Of a DNA stretch of 64,000 nucleotides, positions 1-9,391 are shown one piece after another. The DNA is from Acidobacteriota bacterium (GTDB lineage Bacteria; Acidobacteriota; Blastocatellia; UBA7656): NCBI GenBank assembly GCA_040754075.1, contig JBFMDH010000013.1, positions 17,008-81,007 on the forward strand. Reading direction: 5' to 3'. Positions within the stretch are counted from its first letter, which is position 1; the number at the start of each line of letters is the position of its first letter. A model generated the notes under the pieces. That model saw only the letters and a program-made list of their open reading frames with translations, did no database searches and had not been told where the DNA came from. A program made the translations under genes and the position numbers.

Positions 1-2
1 AT

Positions 3-524
3 GTTGCCTTACTCTCCCATCTTCCTGATGGCGAGGCGTTCGATGCGTTGCCGTTGATGCGTGATGAACTGGTGTTAATCACCAGTCCACACCATCGACT
101 CGCCAAGAAAGAGTTTGTCTCGATAAAAGAACTCGCCAATGAATCGTTTATTGCCGAAGATGTTTTTTCTCCGTGGAGGAAAAAATTTTTAGATGCTTTT
201 GAAAATTCAAACACCGAACTCAACATCATCGTCGATAATGCGCCGATTGAAACGATTAAAAAAATGGTGCAGATGAATCTCGGCATCGGATTCGTTCCCC
301 TGATGTGTGTTGGTGAAGAAATCATCAGCGGAAAACTCGCCCTGCTGCGTTTGAAAGATTTCCAACAGGAACGCACCATCTGGGCAGTTCAACGCAAATT
401 TGCGCCCCATTCTTACGCCGCTAAAGCTTTTATGCGCGTCGTCCAAACTTTGAGCGACGATTCGTTAGAAAAAGCTGAAATGTCCCAACAAAAATTAAAA
501 TCACTGAAAAGTAATACAAAATAA
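3..524 (+). CDS. LysR-family transcriptional regulator, C-terminal part (5' end outside the window)
   Basis: This is the effector-binding half of a LysR-type regulator. The reading frame is open back to the window edge, so the helix-turn-helix and the start lie upstream. Visible family features are the segment around LVLITSPHHRLA, the following aromatic/acidic stretch, and IKKMVQMNLGIGFVPLMCV, which is the typical second lobe of the LysR substrate-binding domain. The last 25 residues are a polar tail. It ends 11 bases before a threonine-dehydratase-like gene on the same strand, so co-transcription is likely and it may control that enzyme. The effector cannot be told from the sequence. Confidence 0.85.
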   Translation, partial: VALLSHLPDGEAFDALPLMRDELVLITSPHHRLAKKEFVSIKELANESFIAEDVFSPWRKKFLDAFENSNTELNIIVDNAPIETIKKMVQMNLGIGFVPLMCVGEEIISGKLALLRLKDFQQERTIWAVQRKFAPHSYAAKAFMRVVQTLSDDSLEKAEMSQQKLKSLKSNTK

Positions 525-535
525 TTGGAACTCTT

Positions 536-1561
536 ATGATGACAGCCACAACTTTGAATTCACCTGAATCTGAACTAATCACCCTTGAAGACGTAGAGCG
601 AGCCGCAGTACGCATCGCACCGTTCGTCCGCCACCCGGCAACCTGTCGCAATCAAACCCTGAGCGAACGATTAAATACCAATGTCTATTTAAAGCCTGAA
701 CTCTTTCAAAAGACCGGCGCTTTCAAACTGCGCGGCGCTTTCAATAAAGCGTTGACATTGAGCGAGGAACAAAAACAGACCGGGGTGGTCGCGGTAAGCG
801 GCGGAAACCATGCACAAGCCGTCGCTTATGCGGCGAAAACTTTAGGTTTAAACGCCACGATTCTGATGCCGGAATTCACGCCAAGAAATTATCTGGATGC
901 GACCGCGAATTATGGAGCTGAGATTGTCCTGACCAAATCATTGATGGAGGCTTTCAAACAGGTTCCGCTTTATGAAGCGCACGGCTTTGCATACATTCAC
1001 CCCTACGATGACCCGTATGTCATCGCCGGGCAAGGCACCATCGGGCTGGAAATATTCGCTGATGTCCCGCAAGTCACCGATGTGGTTTTAAGCGTCGGTG
1101 GCGGCGGACTCGCAGGTGGTGTAGCAACGGCTTTAAAGGCGCTGAAACCCGAGGTGCGCGTCTGGGGCGTAGAAACCGAAGGTACACACAGCATGGCAAG
1201 CGCGCTTGCCGCCAACCGGGTTGTTGAACTTCCGGCTATCACTTCGATTGCCAAAACCCTCGGCGCTCCGGCGGTCACGGAAAGGACGTTGGCATTGGCT
1301 AAAAAATATCTTGAATCCGTCACCGTGGTTAAAGACGAAGAAGCGGTTTCCGAATTGAAGTTTTTATTGGAGCGCGTCAAATTGCTTACCGAACCCGCAG
1401 CGTCATGCACACTTGCCGCCGCCGAACACTTGCGGTCAAATTTTTCCCAGGACAGTCACGTCGTTTTGATTTTGTGTGGCGGGAATTTCGGCGTTGAAGA
1501 TTTGTTCAGGTATTACCAGCAACACTCAATATTGAATGAACAGGTCGAATTCGCTGCTTAA
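536..1561 (+). CDS. Threonine ammonia-lyase / serine-threonine dehydratase-like PLP enzyme
   Basis: A 341-residue fold-type II PLP enzyme. The Schiff-base lysine is K64 in TGAFKLRGA, the phosphate/substrate loop is SGGNHAQAVAYAA, and the glycine-rich phosphate-binding loop is VGGGGLAGG. There is no C-terminal ACT domain, so this is the short catabolic TdcB-like form rather than the isoleucine-regulated biosynthetic IlvA. The expected reaction is deamination of L-threonine or L-serine to the 2-oxo acid and ammonia. Related short members act as serine racemases or hydroxyectoine-pathway dehydratases (EutB), and these cannot be separated here. Two ATG codons stand in tandem at the start; the first is used. 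It sits 11 bases after a LysR regulator gene. Confidence 0.87.
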   Translation: MMTATTLNSPESELITLEDVERAAVRIAPFVRHPATCRNQTLSERLNTNVYLKPELFQKTGAFKLRGAFNKALTLSEEQKQTGVVAVSGGNHAQAVAYAAKTLGLNATILMPEFTPRNYLDATANYGAEIVLTKSLMEAFKQVPLYEAHGFAYIHPYDDPYVIAGQGTIGLEIFADVPQVTDVVLSVGGGGLAGGVATALKALKPEVRVWGVETEGTHSMASALAANRVVELPAITSIAKTLGAPAVTERTLALAKKYLESVTVVKDEEAVSELKFLLERVKLLTEPAASCTLAAAEHLRSNFSQDSHVVLILCGGNFGVEDLFRYYQQHSILNEQVEFAA

Positions 1562-1623
1562 AACTTTTCACTGAACTCTGAAAATACTATTGACCTTTTT
1601 ACAATTCGGCAAAAAATAGCGGT

Positions 1624-2091
1624 ATGAAACCAAAGCTATTTATCGTCGGCTTTGTGCTTTTATCAATCGCGTCGATTTCTTTGGCGGGTTATCTATATTC
1701 AAAACGCATAGACACCCCGAAGGAAAGGGAAAAATACGCAGTCGAAAAAGGCGAAGAAGCGTTCCAACACTATTTCAAATCCGATTACCAGACCGCAAAA
1801 CAATCCATTCAAAATCATATTGCCTTGCTTGATAAATTGAGCCGTGAATCCAATGACCCGATTCGCAATCCACATGCGGCAGACGCAGCTTTTTTCTGCA
1901 TTCGATTAGCCAAACTCGAAGAGAAATTTAACGGTCAGGAGAAGGCGAAGTATATGAACGAAGGCGTAGAGCGTTGCAACCGCATCGGAAAAATGGTTTG
2001 TAACGAGGAATATTTACGCCAGCAAGTAGATTCTATGGATTTAATTGCGCTTCGTAATGTCGAACGAAAAGCCGAATCACCGGGCAATTGA
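1624..2091 (+). CDS. Hypothetical membrane-anchored or secreted protein
   Basis: A 155-residue protein I do not recognise. Residues 5-24 are a hydrophobic segment after a short basic start (MKPKLF), reading as a signal anchor or uncleaved signal peptide. The rest is hydrophilic, helix-rich and contains four cysteines (in FFCIRL, RCNRIG and MVCNEE). A middle part, AFQHYFKSDYQTAKQSIQNH, resembles a single TPR-like helical pair, but this is weak. The start codon has no clear Shine-Dalgarno sequence. It ends 2 bases from the convergent nicotinate phosphoribosyltransferase gene, so the two genes share almost no spacer. Confidence 0.6.
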   Translation: MKPKLFIVGFVLLSIASISLAGYLYSKRIDTPKEREKYAVEKGEEAFQHYFKSDYQTAKQSIQNHIALLDKLSRESNDPIRNPHAADAAFFCIRLAKLEEKFNGQEKAKYMNEGVERCNRIGKMVCNEEYLRQQVDSMDLIALRNVERKAESPGN

Positions 2092-2093
2092 TT

Positions 2094-3512
2094 TCAATCC
2101 TGTAATTTTTTTTTCAACATCTCTCGTTCGCTTTGAAGGCGTTCGGATATTTGTACATCGAAATGAATTTGCCGGTAGAGCGCCAGTAATTCTTCTGGAA
2201 GACGCTGCAAATTCGCCCCTGCTCTTTTACGGATAACCTGCAACCTCGCGAATTGCAATTCTCTGGCAGTGGTAAAATCAGTCAAATTTCGGTGCTCGTC
2301 AGTTGCGATGCGTGATTCCGTCGCTTTGCCATTATGCATCACCGGAACAATTAATGATTGCCAATGTTTTCCATCCTCAATCGCCGGTTGTTCATCGGCA
2401 AAGGTAATCAAATCGGAAATGTACTTTTCATTTTCATCGAGCAATCGCCAAACCTGTTTGGCTCCGGGGTAGGTCGCTTTTTCAGGGCTGAGTTTAATTT
2501 TCAAACTAATTTTGCCATTCGCTTCCAGTTCAACCAGTTTATAAATACCGCCCAGCGCCGGTTGATCGAATGAGGTTGCCAGATAAGTTCCGACGCCGAA
2601 GGCATCAATGGTTGCGCCCTTTGAAATTAAATCCGCAATGATGTCTTCATTCAAATCGCCGCTCGCGAGAATTTTGGTATTCGACATTCCGGCATCATTC
2701 AAAATTTTTCTTGCCCGAATGCTGAGGTCGAGTAAATCGCCGCTATCCAGACGAATCGCAGGAATTTTTTCATTGAAATCACGAGTCAATCTTTCAACCG
2801 CGTCAAGCGTATCGTAAGTATCAACCAATATGGTCGCGCTTTCAGGAAATGCCTTTAAAAAAGCGTGAAATGCGGCATCTTCTTTTTCAAACGACATGAC
2901 AAATGAATGCGCGAGAGTGCCAAAAATCGGGATGCCGAAATGAAACCCGGCTTCAACATTCGAGGTGCCGATGGCTCCTGCGATATAAGCGGCGCGAGCG
3001 GCATACATTCCCGCTTCGGTTCCGTGCGCCCGCCGGGTGCCAAATTCGATAATCCCGCTTTTCCCTGCGACGGTCACCAGGCGCGCGGTTTTGCTGGCAA
3101 TCATGGTCTGAAAATTCAATGTGGATAATAAAAAGGTTTCGACCAGTTGGGCTTCAATGATCGGCGCTTCAACTCTGAGCATTGGCTCATTGGCAAAAAA
3201 AGCTGTCCCTTCCGGGAGCGCCCAGACGTTTCCCGAAAATCTGAAGGTCTTTAAATATTCAAAAAATTCCCGGCTGATATTTTTGAATGCAGGTTGTGAA
3301 CGAAGGTATTCAATCTGTTCGTCGGTAAATTTTAAAGATTCCAGATAATCCAGTGCTTGATCAAGCCCTGCGGCAATCAGATAGGAGCGGTTTTTTAGGG
3401 AACGAACAAACATTTCAAAAGTCGCCCGTTCATCGACCATCCCATTTTCAAAATAAGCGGCTGCCATCGTGAGTTGGTATAAATCTGTAGATAACCCGAT
3501 TGCGCGTTCCAT
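2094..3512 (-). CDS. pncB: Nicotinate phosphoribosyltransferase
   Basis: A 472-residue enzyme of NAD salvage that joins nicotinate and PRPP to give nicotinate mononucleotide, usually with ATP hydrolysis. Family signatures are the N-terminal STDLYQLTMAAAYF, the central EFGTRRAHG motif, the segment GTLAHSFVMSF that carries the histidine phosphorylated during catalysis, RLDSGDLLDLS, and ILASGDLNED in the phosphate-binding barrel. The length fits the bacterial type. It is a single gene, convergent with the preceding hypothetical gene and divergent from the thioesterase gene. Confidence 0.95.
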   Translation of the reverse strand: MERAIGLSTDLYQLTMAAAYFENGMVDERATFEMFVRSLKNRSYLIAAGLDQALDYLESLKFTDEQIEYLRSQPAFKNISREFFEYLKTFRFSGNVWALPEGTAFFANEPMLRVEAPIIEAQLVETFLLSTLNFQTMIASKTARLVTVAGKSGIIEFGTRRAHGTEAGMYAARAAYIAGAIGTSNVEAGFHFGIPIFGTLAHSFVMSFEKEDAAFHAFLKAFPESATILVDTYDTLDAVERLTRDFNEKIPAIRLDSGDLLDLSIRARKILNDAGMSNTKILASGDLNEDIIADLISKGATIDAFGVGTYLATSFDQPALGGIYKLVELEANGKISLKIKLSPEKATYPGAKQVWRLLDENEKYISDLITFADEQPAIEDGKHWQSLIVPVMHNGKATESRIATDEHRNLTDFTTARELQFARLQVIRKRAGANLQRLPEELLALYRQIHFDVQISERLQSEREMLKKKLQD

Positions 3513-3631
3513 TTTAATTTAATGCTCCCTCCCCGATTGAACAGGATAATTTCATTCAGGATAGTAATCCCTAAGTGAAACCGCAAACCTGATTCCGAAA
3601 ACTCCGTTTTTATTGGTAAAATCGCTGACTT

Positions 3632-4084
3632 ATGAAAGAATCCAATAACTTAATCGGTATTATTTCCGAATCGCGAATTCGTGTGCGTTATGCTGAAACC
3701 GATCAGATGGGCGTTGCCTATCATGGCAATTACCTGGTCTGGTTTGAGGTCGGGCGCAGCCAGTATTGTAATGATTGCGGGTTTTCTTACCGGCAGATGG
3801 AAGAAGAGTTGCAACTCTATATGATTGTTGCCGAGGCTTATTGTCGATATAAAAATGCTGCGCGCTACGAAGACGAATTAACTGTTAAAACGACCTTGAA
3901 AGCGATAACCCGACGCACAGTGCGATTCGCTTATGAAATCCATCGGGATGACGGCGTGCATATCGCCAGCGGGGAAACTTTACATATTTTGATAAACAAG
4001 GATAGTCGCCCATCGAGTATGCCGGAAAAGTTTCTAAACCTGTTGCGTGGCGATGCCAGGATGAATAAAAGTTTTCATGGATAA
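3632..4084 (+). CDS. Acyl-CoA thioesterase of the YbgC/FadM hotdog family
   Basis: A 150-residue single-domain 4HBT hotdog protein. The signature RYAETDQMGVAYHGNYLVWFE carries the catalytic Asp and the H-G-NY loop of the YbgC/4-hydroxybenzoyl-CoA thioesterase family. The rest (VKTTLKAITRRTVRFAYEI) is the standard beta sheet. It should hydrolyse an acyl-CoA in the cytoplasm; chain-length preference cannot be read. It overlaps the next gene by 8 bases, which implies translational coupling with the class IV aminotransferase. The start has no strong ribosome binding site. Confidence 0.88.
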   Translation: MKESNNLIGIISESRIRVRYAETDQMGVAYHGNYLVWFEVGRSQYCNDCGFSYRQMEEELQLYMIVAEAYCRYKNAARYEDELTVKTTLKAITRRTVRFAYEIHRDDGVHIASGETLHILINKDSRPSSMPEKFLNLLRGDARMNKSFHG

Positions 4085-4928
4085 ATTCGTTTTACACAAC
4101 CAGCAGATTGTTGAAGCGCAGAAAGCCAAAGTTGATGCCACTCTGGCAGGGTTGCTTTACGGCTGGGGAGTGTTTACCACCATGAAAGTTATTGATGGTC
4201 GGATTTTCGCCTTTGACAGACATCTTGAGCGATTAATCAAACACGCTGACAAAGCCCGTGTATCTTTTGCTGCGCATAAAAAATCTTTACTGGAAAATAT
4301 CGCCAGCCTGATTTCGGCAAATCAAATCAGCAATGGGCGATTGCGGCTTACGGTTTTAAAAAGTGATGCCGGCATCTGGAGAACCGAGCCTAAGAACGAA
4401 GCCGAAGTTCTGGTATTTACCGCCAGCGAACCCAATCAACGGTCAAGAGAATTGAATTTAACCAACTCACCTTACCGATTGCTTTCGACGAATCCGATGG
4501 TCAATATCAAACGCACGGCGATGCTCGAACAATTGCTGGCTTTGGAAGAGGCTCGTCATCGAAATTTTGACGATGCAGTTTTATTGAATGAACGGGGAGA
4601 GATGATATCAACTACATCGGGGAATATTTTCTGGGCACAGGATACTGAACTTTATACTCCGTCTCTGGCGACCGGGTGCATCGCCGGAATAACCAGAGCC
4701 TTGGTTATCGAGGTTGCCAAACGAATAAACATTCATGTCAGTGAAGGCAGCTACCCGATAACCCGTTTGCTCGACGCCAGTGAAGTTTTTATCACCTCAA
4801 CCACCAGAGGAATCACTCAGGTCAAATCTTTTGATATAAAAATTTTCGATAACCGATTCGCTGTAGTCGCTAAAAATATCAATCGTCAATATGAAAAATT
4901 ATTCAGCGATGCTAAGCTGATTTCATAA
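4077..4928 (+). CDS. Class IV PLP aminotransferase (branched-chain aminotransferase / aminodeoxychorismate lyase type)
   Basis: A 283-residue fold-type IV PLP enzyme. The probable Schiff-base lysine is K145 in MVNIKRTAML. GEMISTTSGNIFW and the C-terminal phosphate-cup segment EVFITSTTRGITQV are typical of the family. The members (IlvE, PabC, D-amino acid transaminase) are hard to tell apart. The compact length and the lack of neighbouring amino-acid biosynthesis genes leave both branched-chain transamination and 4-aminobenzoate formation possible. Its ATG lies inside the end of the thioesterase gene, and a CoA-binding protein gene follows after 39 bases, so these three probably form an operon. 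Confidence 0.85.
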   Translation: MDKFVLHNQQIVEAQKAKVDATLAGLLYGWGVFTTMKVIDGRIFAFDRHLERLIKHADKARVSFAAHKKSLLENIASLISANQISNGRLRLTVLKSDAGIWRTEPKNEAEVLVFTASEPNQRSRELNLTNSPYRLLSTNPMVNIKRTAMLEQLLALEEARHRNFDDAVLLNERGEMISTTSGNIFWAQDTELYTPSLATGCIAGITRALVIEVAKRINIHVSEGSYPITRLLDASEVFITSTTRGITQVKSFDIKIFDNRFAVVAKNINRQYEKLFSDAKLIS

Positions 4929-4967
4929 GTATTTCCTAATCATTTTCAACTAATGGAGTTTTAGATT

Positions 4968-5378
4968 GTGGCAATCAACGACCCGGAAGCAATCAGACGA
5001 ATTTTAGAAACCACCAGAACCATTGCGGTCATCGGGCTTTCATCCGACCCCAGACGACCGAGTTATGATGTGTCGCGGTTTATGCAATCCAAAGGCTATC
5101 GCATTATTCCGGTCAACCCATTTGAAACCCAGGTCTTGAATGAAAAAGCCTATGCCACCCTAGTTGATGTTCCCTATGAAATTGATTTGGTGAATATATT
5201 TCGTCGCAGCCAGGAAGCCGGGCAATTCGTTGACCAGGCGATTACCCTTGGCATTAAAGCCGTGTGGATGCAGGATGGCGTGATTGACACCGCAGCCGCA
5301 AAACGGGCAGTGGATGAAGGGCTTGATGTCGTAATGGACGACTGTATCCTCAGACAATACATTCGACGAATGCGGTAG
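4968..5378 (+). CDS. CoA-binding domain protein (YccU-like)
   Basis: A 136-residue protein consisting of one Rossmann-like CoA-binding domain, as in YccU. The glycine-rich nucleotide loop is IAVIGLSSDPRRPSYDVSRF, and the family continues with GYRIIPVNP and AVWMQDGV. The start is GTG with GGAG about ten bases upstream. The family is widespread and binds CoA, but its role is not established. It is the third gene of a probable operon with the thioesterase and aminotransferase, which fits acyl-CoA related metabolism. Its end is convergent with the metal-binding secreted protein gene, 22 bases apart. Confidence 0.9.
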   Translation: MAINDPEAIRRILETTRTIAVIGLSSDPRRPSYDVSRFMQSKGYRIIPVNPFETQVLNEKAYATLVDVPYEIDLVNIFRRSQEAGQFVDQAITLGIKAVWMQDGVIDTAAAKRAVDEGLDVVMDDCILRQYIRRMR

Positions 5379-5400
5379 TTGGTTTACTTGATTCCAACCT

Positions 5401-6480
5401 TCACCGCAAGCGTTCAGCGCGGACATTGAAAATGACTACAAATATTTCATCGCCTCTTAAAAACTGAGTCCAGATGCGGTAATTCCCTTCCCTTGGAAAC
5501 AACGCTTCAAAGGTAACATTGGGACCCCCGAAAAATAATTTTTCGTTGGTGATTTCCGTATCGAATGGGTCGGGCGGAAGTTCGACCGGGTGGGAATGAA
5601 CGTAATCGGTTTGGTCATCACTTAAAATCAACGTATGCCCCCAGGCACCGAGATAAGGTGAGAGGTCGTGAATCGGTTCTCCGGTTTTGGCATCGGTCAG
5701 GTGGTATTTTAATGTGGTCTGGCGTCCGGCAATGATTTTCCCTTCTTCGATTTTGATTTCAACCTGCAACGGATTTAATTCACGGTGTTGCAATTTTGCG
5801 AAGTCTACACCGATATTTTCGGCATTTTCAGCCAGAATTTTCTCACCGCTAAAAATTTTTGATAAGCTGTGGTCAACCTTTATTTCTGTTTTGGCTCCGA
5901 ACAAATCCGCCTGGTAACCGGCTGTCGCGATATTTTTTTGCAGCACCTGTGGGCTTCCTTCAAGCGGATAAAAGTCACTGTAGATTTTATAGCGTCCGGG
6001 TTTTGGCAACTGCGTTTCAATGGTAAAGCTGCCATCTTTATTAAAAGCCGGGTGAATATGTTGAAATTGTGAGAGGTCTTGACTGACAACGAATACATGA
6101 AAGAGTTTTTCATGAAGCAAGGCAAACTCTTGAACCTGTTTTCCGCTTTTCGGATTGATTACGGTGAAGCGCAATTTCAATTTCTCACCGGGTTTGGGTT
6201 GGAGCGGATTCGCCTCCATCTGCAAAATAAAATCGTCTACCACGTCCGGGTAGATTGATACCAACGGCATGGCACATTTCGGGCATTTACCTTTGGTTTT
6301 GGTACGAACCTCCGGGTGCATCGTACACATAAATTCAGCGTCTTCGTCGACTTTACCTTGCGATTTTTCTTCAGATTTCTGCTCGCTTTTTTGATTGAAG
6401 TTGGCACGAACCAAAGCTGATTTTGAGACTAATAAAAACAGAGTGAAGAGAGCAAAGATGATAATAGACAAGCGTTTCAT
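5401..6480 (-). CDS. Secreted protein with heavy-metal-binding domain and Ig-like regions
   Basis: A 359-residue exported protein. Residues 1-27 form a signal peptide, followed by a Lys/Glu/Gln-rich linker. Next comes a compact metal-binding motif, MCTMHPEVRTKTKGKCPKC, which matches the heavy-metal-binding domain found at the N terminus of CusB-type efflux subunits and copper ATPases. Two beta-rich segments follow, with histidine pairs such as QFQHIHPAF and DYVHSHPVELP that could bind copper. No efflux gene is adjacent. GGGGGAA precedes the ATG as a ribosome binding site. A role in periplasmic copper or other metal handling is an inference. Confidence 0.75.
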   Translation of the reverse strand: MKRLSIIIFALFTLFLLVSKSALVRANFNQKSEQKSEEKSQGKVDEDAEFMCTMHPEVRTKTKGKCPKCAMPLVSIYPDVVDDFILQMEANPLQPKPGEKLKLRFTVINPKSGKQVQEFALLHEKLFHVFVVSQDLSQFQHIHPAFNKDGSFTIETQLPKPGRYKIYSDFYPLEGSPQVLQKNIATAGYQADLFGAKTEIKVDHSLSKIFSGEKILAENAENIGVDFAKLQHRELNPLQVEIKIEEGKIIAGRQTTLKYHLTDAKTGEPIHDLSPYLGAWGHTLILSDDQTDYVHSHPVELPPDPFDTEITNEKLFFGGPNVTFEALFPREGNYRIWTQFLRGDEIFVVIFNVRAERLR

Positions 6481-6497
6481 AATTCCCCCAAACCGTT

Positions 6498-6539
6498 AAA
6501 ATGCCGAAGCCTATTTTATCCAAGCTTCGGCATTTTTTT
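6498..6539. terminator. Bidirectional rho-independent terminator
   Basis: Twelve-base stem AAATGCCGAAGC / GCTTCGGCATTT with a 14-base loop. A seven-T run follows on the plus strand and a shorter T run on the minus strand. It lies just below the end of the BNR-repeat gene and above the start of the metal-binding gene, so it most likely ends the BNR transcript on the minus strand. Confidence 0.7.
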
Positions 6540-6656
6540 CTATAAAGAAATCATTCCAAGATTAATCCAGCCAGTGATTGACTTAAATTTGATTCTGCTG
6601 AGTAAGCGATTATTGACCGCGATTCCCCCATCAAATCGTCTTTAAGCCACTCATCT

Positions 6657-9266
6657 CTAATAACTCAGCGTATAAGACCGCGACTCCAAGTCCTCGTTTA
6701 CAATTTTAATCGTGTTATCGCCAGCCTTTATTCCCATGTTCTTGGCTTTGCCTTTTAATTTGATGGAGGTGTCACCGGAAGCTCTGATGAAACTGCTCTG
6801 GTCAACATCGTTAATGATGACTTTCGGAGACCTTCCAAAATTGCTTCCGGTAATGATTAAAACTTTCGGCGTCTGGAAAACTGCTGAACTGATTACCGGG
6901 CCCAGGCTTCGATCAATCTGGAAAGCTCCACGTCCATAAGTCGCCACCTGAATCAACCCGCTTTTTTGCGATGAAAAGGCGGTCACAATCGCCGGAGGCA
7001 TTCCCTTGTTGTAGTAATCCCAATTCGTGCCACCGTTCCCTGAGCGGAACACGCCAATATCGGTTCCTAGAAAATAAATATTGGGGTTCAAGGGGTCAAA
7101 AATAAATGCGCTTGCCGGAATATCCGGGAGATTGCCGCTAATATCCGTCCAGGTCTGCCCGATATTGGTGGTTTTAAAAATATGACCGCTGCCATAACCG
7201 GAAAGCGATAAATAGGCAATCTCGGAATTTGCCGGATCAACATAGACAGTGGAAATCGAACGATTGGGTAAACCGGCGGTCACCTCGCTCCACGTCAGTC
7301 CGGCATCGGTTGAAACCATCGCTCGCCCCTGACGCGACCCCGTATAAATAATATTTTTATTCGCGGGACCAACCCCGATGGCTGTCAGCACGTCGATTCC
7401 GGCTGAGGTATTCCCTTTGGTTAAATCCAAATCACCCGCAGGGGCAATCCAGTTGTTACCATCGTCTTCGCTGATAAACAACCGCCACGTCCCGAAATAT
7501 AATGTTTGATCAAGATTATTGCCGGTAAATGGCGGGTAAAACGCTACTCGCGGGCTGGATGAACTCTCACCAAAGGTCGAATCGAACCCGACCTGATAAT
7601 CAAATGAGGCGGTGTTATTCGAGAAGCGATAAATATTGTTTCGCACATAGGTGGTGAAAACCACTGACGGGTCTAAAGGGTTGATGACGACGCGCCCGCC
7701 ATCCCCTGAAAAAAATTCCTGCCATTGATTGCCATTCTGAGTTCGGCGTTGTGTGCCATTGTCCTGCGTTCCACCATAGGTAACGGCGGGATTGGTGGGA
7801 TGTGTGGCAAGGCTCGTAAACATGGTTAAATTCAAGGTTGAATTCAAACTCGAAAAGCTATCGCCGCCGTTGCTTGATTTAAAAATTCCGCCGTCATTGC
7901 CAATCAATAATTCGCGCGAGTTCAACTCTGAAAACCAGAGCGCGTGTTGGTCAGGGTGGGCATTGGAAGAGTTTGGGAAGTACCCCCAGGTTGAACCGGT
8001 AAACCGGAAATTTTTGGTTTTATTCGTCCAGCTTAATCCGCCATCTACACTTTTGAAGACATCACGCGAGCCGATATAAATGGTGTTGGCATCAGATGGG
8101 TCAACGTGCAGATAGGTGTTATAACCGAATTGGGCAGGGTCGATGCCCTCATTTCCAAAAGTCAATACTCTTTCCCCAAAGGTATTGCCGCCATTGGTGC
8201 TGATATAGAGATTAAATCTTGCAGCCGTGCCACTGACGCCGCCTGAATAAACATAGAGGTTTTGCGGGGCTGCCGGAGTGACGGCTATCCGCACATCTGC
8301 GGTTCGATTGAGGTCATAAGGGGTTGTGAAAATCCTCGTCCAGCTTAATCCGCCATCAGTTGAGCGGTAGAGTCCCGCAGGAGTGTTTGCCGGTGAATCA
8401 ACGCGAGCCACACCCAGATAAAGGGTTCGCGAATTTGAAACATCCAACACCAAATCTCTCGGCAATCCGGTTAAGGTCTTTGTCCAGCTAATGCCACCAT
8501 CGGTTGATAAATAAAAACCGCTCGAAAATCGTTGACTCTCATTCAATCTCGCATATTGCGCCAGGTAAATCCGATTAGCATCGTTCGGGTCAACGGCTAA
8601 ATCCGCTGCCTGCCCTTTGGTTGGCAACGTACCGTCTGAATTAACCCGAACCCAACTTCGTCCGGCGTCCGTAGATTTCAGTACCCCTGTTCCAAAATAG
8701 GCGCTCTTATAATCGCCTAACCCTGCGTAAACCACACTTGGATTGCTCTTTGCAAAAGCGATGGCGCTCACAGCTAAATCAACTTGATTATCGGTTACCG
8801 GTTCAAAATTGACGCCGCCATCGCCGGAACGGAAAATGCCGCCGGTGGCGCTCCCTATCAAAATAATATTTGGGTTATGGGGTGAAACGGCAATAGCGTT
8901 GATGCGACCGCTGGTCAACCCCCAATTATTCATGAAAGCCGAACGGGTTGGTGAAGGACCAATGGATTCCCAGATGGTCGCTGATAGGTTTTCCAATCCA
9001 TCACTCTCATCAAATCTTGCGGGGCGCGAAAGAAAAGCCCGACGGCGTGCCTCATCTGGAATATCTTCAAAAGGATAAGCGCGTTGAAAATAAAACCAAT
9101 CCAATCGCTCATCAATTTTATCCTCGTCGGAATGGAATGCTTCCAACTCTTCCACCATTGGAATCACCAGTGGATTAGCGTTTCGGTGGATTTCCGTAAA
9201 CCTCGGAGAGAGCAAACCGGAAAATAGAATAACCAGACACAAACCGCTTAATACATTTCTTTTCAT
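6657..9266 (-). CDS. Large secreted BNR-repeat (sortilin/VPS10-like) protein with C-terminal IPT-like domain
   Basis: An 869-residue exported protein. It has an N-terminal hydrophobic signal (residues 5-22) and then two beta-propeller-like blocks with about ten Asp-box repeats, for example SGDGGVNF, STDAGRSW, STDGGISW, SVDGGLSW and STDAGLTW. The last ~80 residues (from GPVISSAVF, with ITGSNFGRSPKVII) form an IPT/TIG-like immunoglobulin fold. Such proteins are related to exo-sialidases, xyloglucanases and VPS10 domains, but catalytic residues cannot be assigned here. The likely location is the cell surface or periplasm. It is a single gene with a terminator downstream. Confidence 0.82.
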   Translation of the reverse strand: MKRNVLSGLCLVILFSGLLSPRFTEIHRNANPLVIPMVEELEAFHSDEDKIDERLDWFYFQRAYPFEDIPDEARRRAFLSRPARFDESDGLENLSATIWESIGPSPTRSAFMNNWGLTSGRINAIAVSPHNPNIILIGSATGGIFRSGDGGVNFEPVTDNQVDLAVSAIAFAKSNPSVVYAGLGDYKSAYFGTGVLKSTDAGRSWVRVNSDGTLPTKGQAADLAVDPNDANRIYLAQYARLNESQRFSSGFYLSTDGGISWTKTLTGLPRDLVLDVSNSRTLYLGVARVDSPANTPAGLYRSTDGGLSWTRIFTTPYDLNRTADVRIAVTPAAPQNLYVYSGGVSGTAARFNLYISTNGGNTFGERVLTFGNEGIDPAQFGYNTYLHVDPSDANTIYIGSRDVFKSVDGGLSWTNKTKNFRFTGSTWGYFPNSSNAHPDQHALWFSELNSRELLIGNDGGIFKSSNGGDSFSSLNSTLNLTMFTSLATHPTNPAVTYGGTQDNGTQRRTQNGNQWQEFFSGDGGRVVINPLDPSVVFTTYVRNNIYRFSNNTASFDYQVGFDSTFGESSSSPRVAFYPPFTGNNLDQTLYFGTWRLFISEDDGNNWIAPAGDLDLTKGNTSAGIDVLTAIGVGPANKNIIYTGSRQGRAMVSTDAGLTWSEVTAGLPNRSISTVYVDPANSEIAYLSLSGYGSGHIFKTTNIGQTWTDISGNLPDIPASAFIFDPLNPNIYFLGTDIGVFRSGNGGTNWDYYNKGMPPAIVTAFSSQKSGLIQVATYGRGAFQIDRSLGPVISSAVFQTPKVLIITGSNFGRSPKVIINDVDQSSFIRASGDTSIKLKGKAKNMGIKAGDNTIKIVNEDLESRSYTLSY

Positions 9267-9339
9267 TTCACGACACCCATTTTTTTTTTGACAGGGAGAT
9301 GATGAGATTTTTCAGGAGGTCTAATTCTGCCGCAAAATT

Positions 9340-9384
9340 CGTTCAGGGAGAAGTAAAATTTGCTACTCCCTGAACGGACATTGA
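9340..9384 (-). terminator. Probable terminator of the MFS transporter gene
   Basis: Perfect eleven-base inverted repeat CGTTCAGGGAG / CTCCCTGAACG (9340-9350 and 9366-9376) with a 15-base loop. It lies directly after the MFS stop codon in the minus direction and is followed on that strand by AATTTT. The T run is short, so this is a moderate call. Confidence 0.5.
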
Positions 9385-9391
9385 AGCGCCA

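Noticed and set aside
1003..1410. Open frame of 135 residues on the minus strand inside the dehydratase gene
   Set aside because: Shadow of the PLP enzyme, Ser/Thr/Ala-rich with no start signal.
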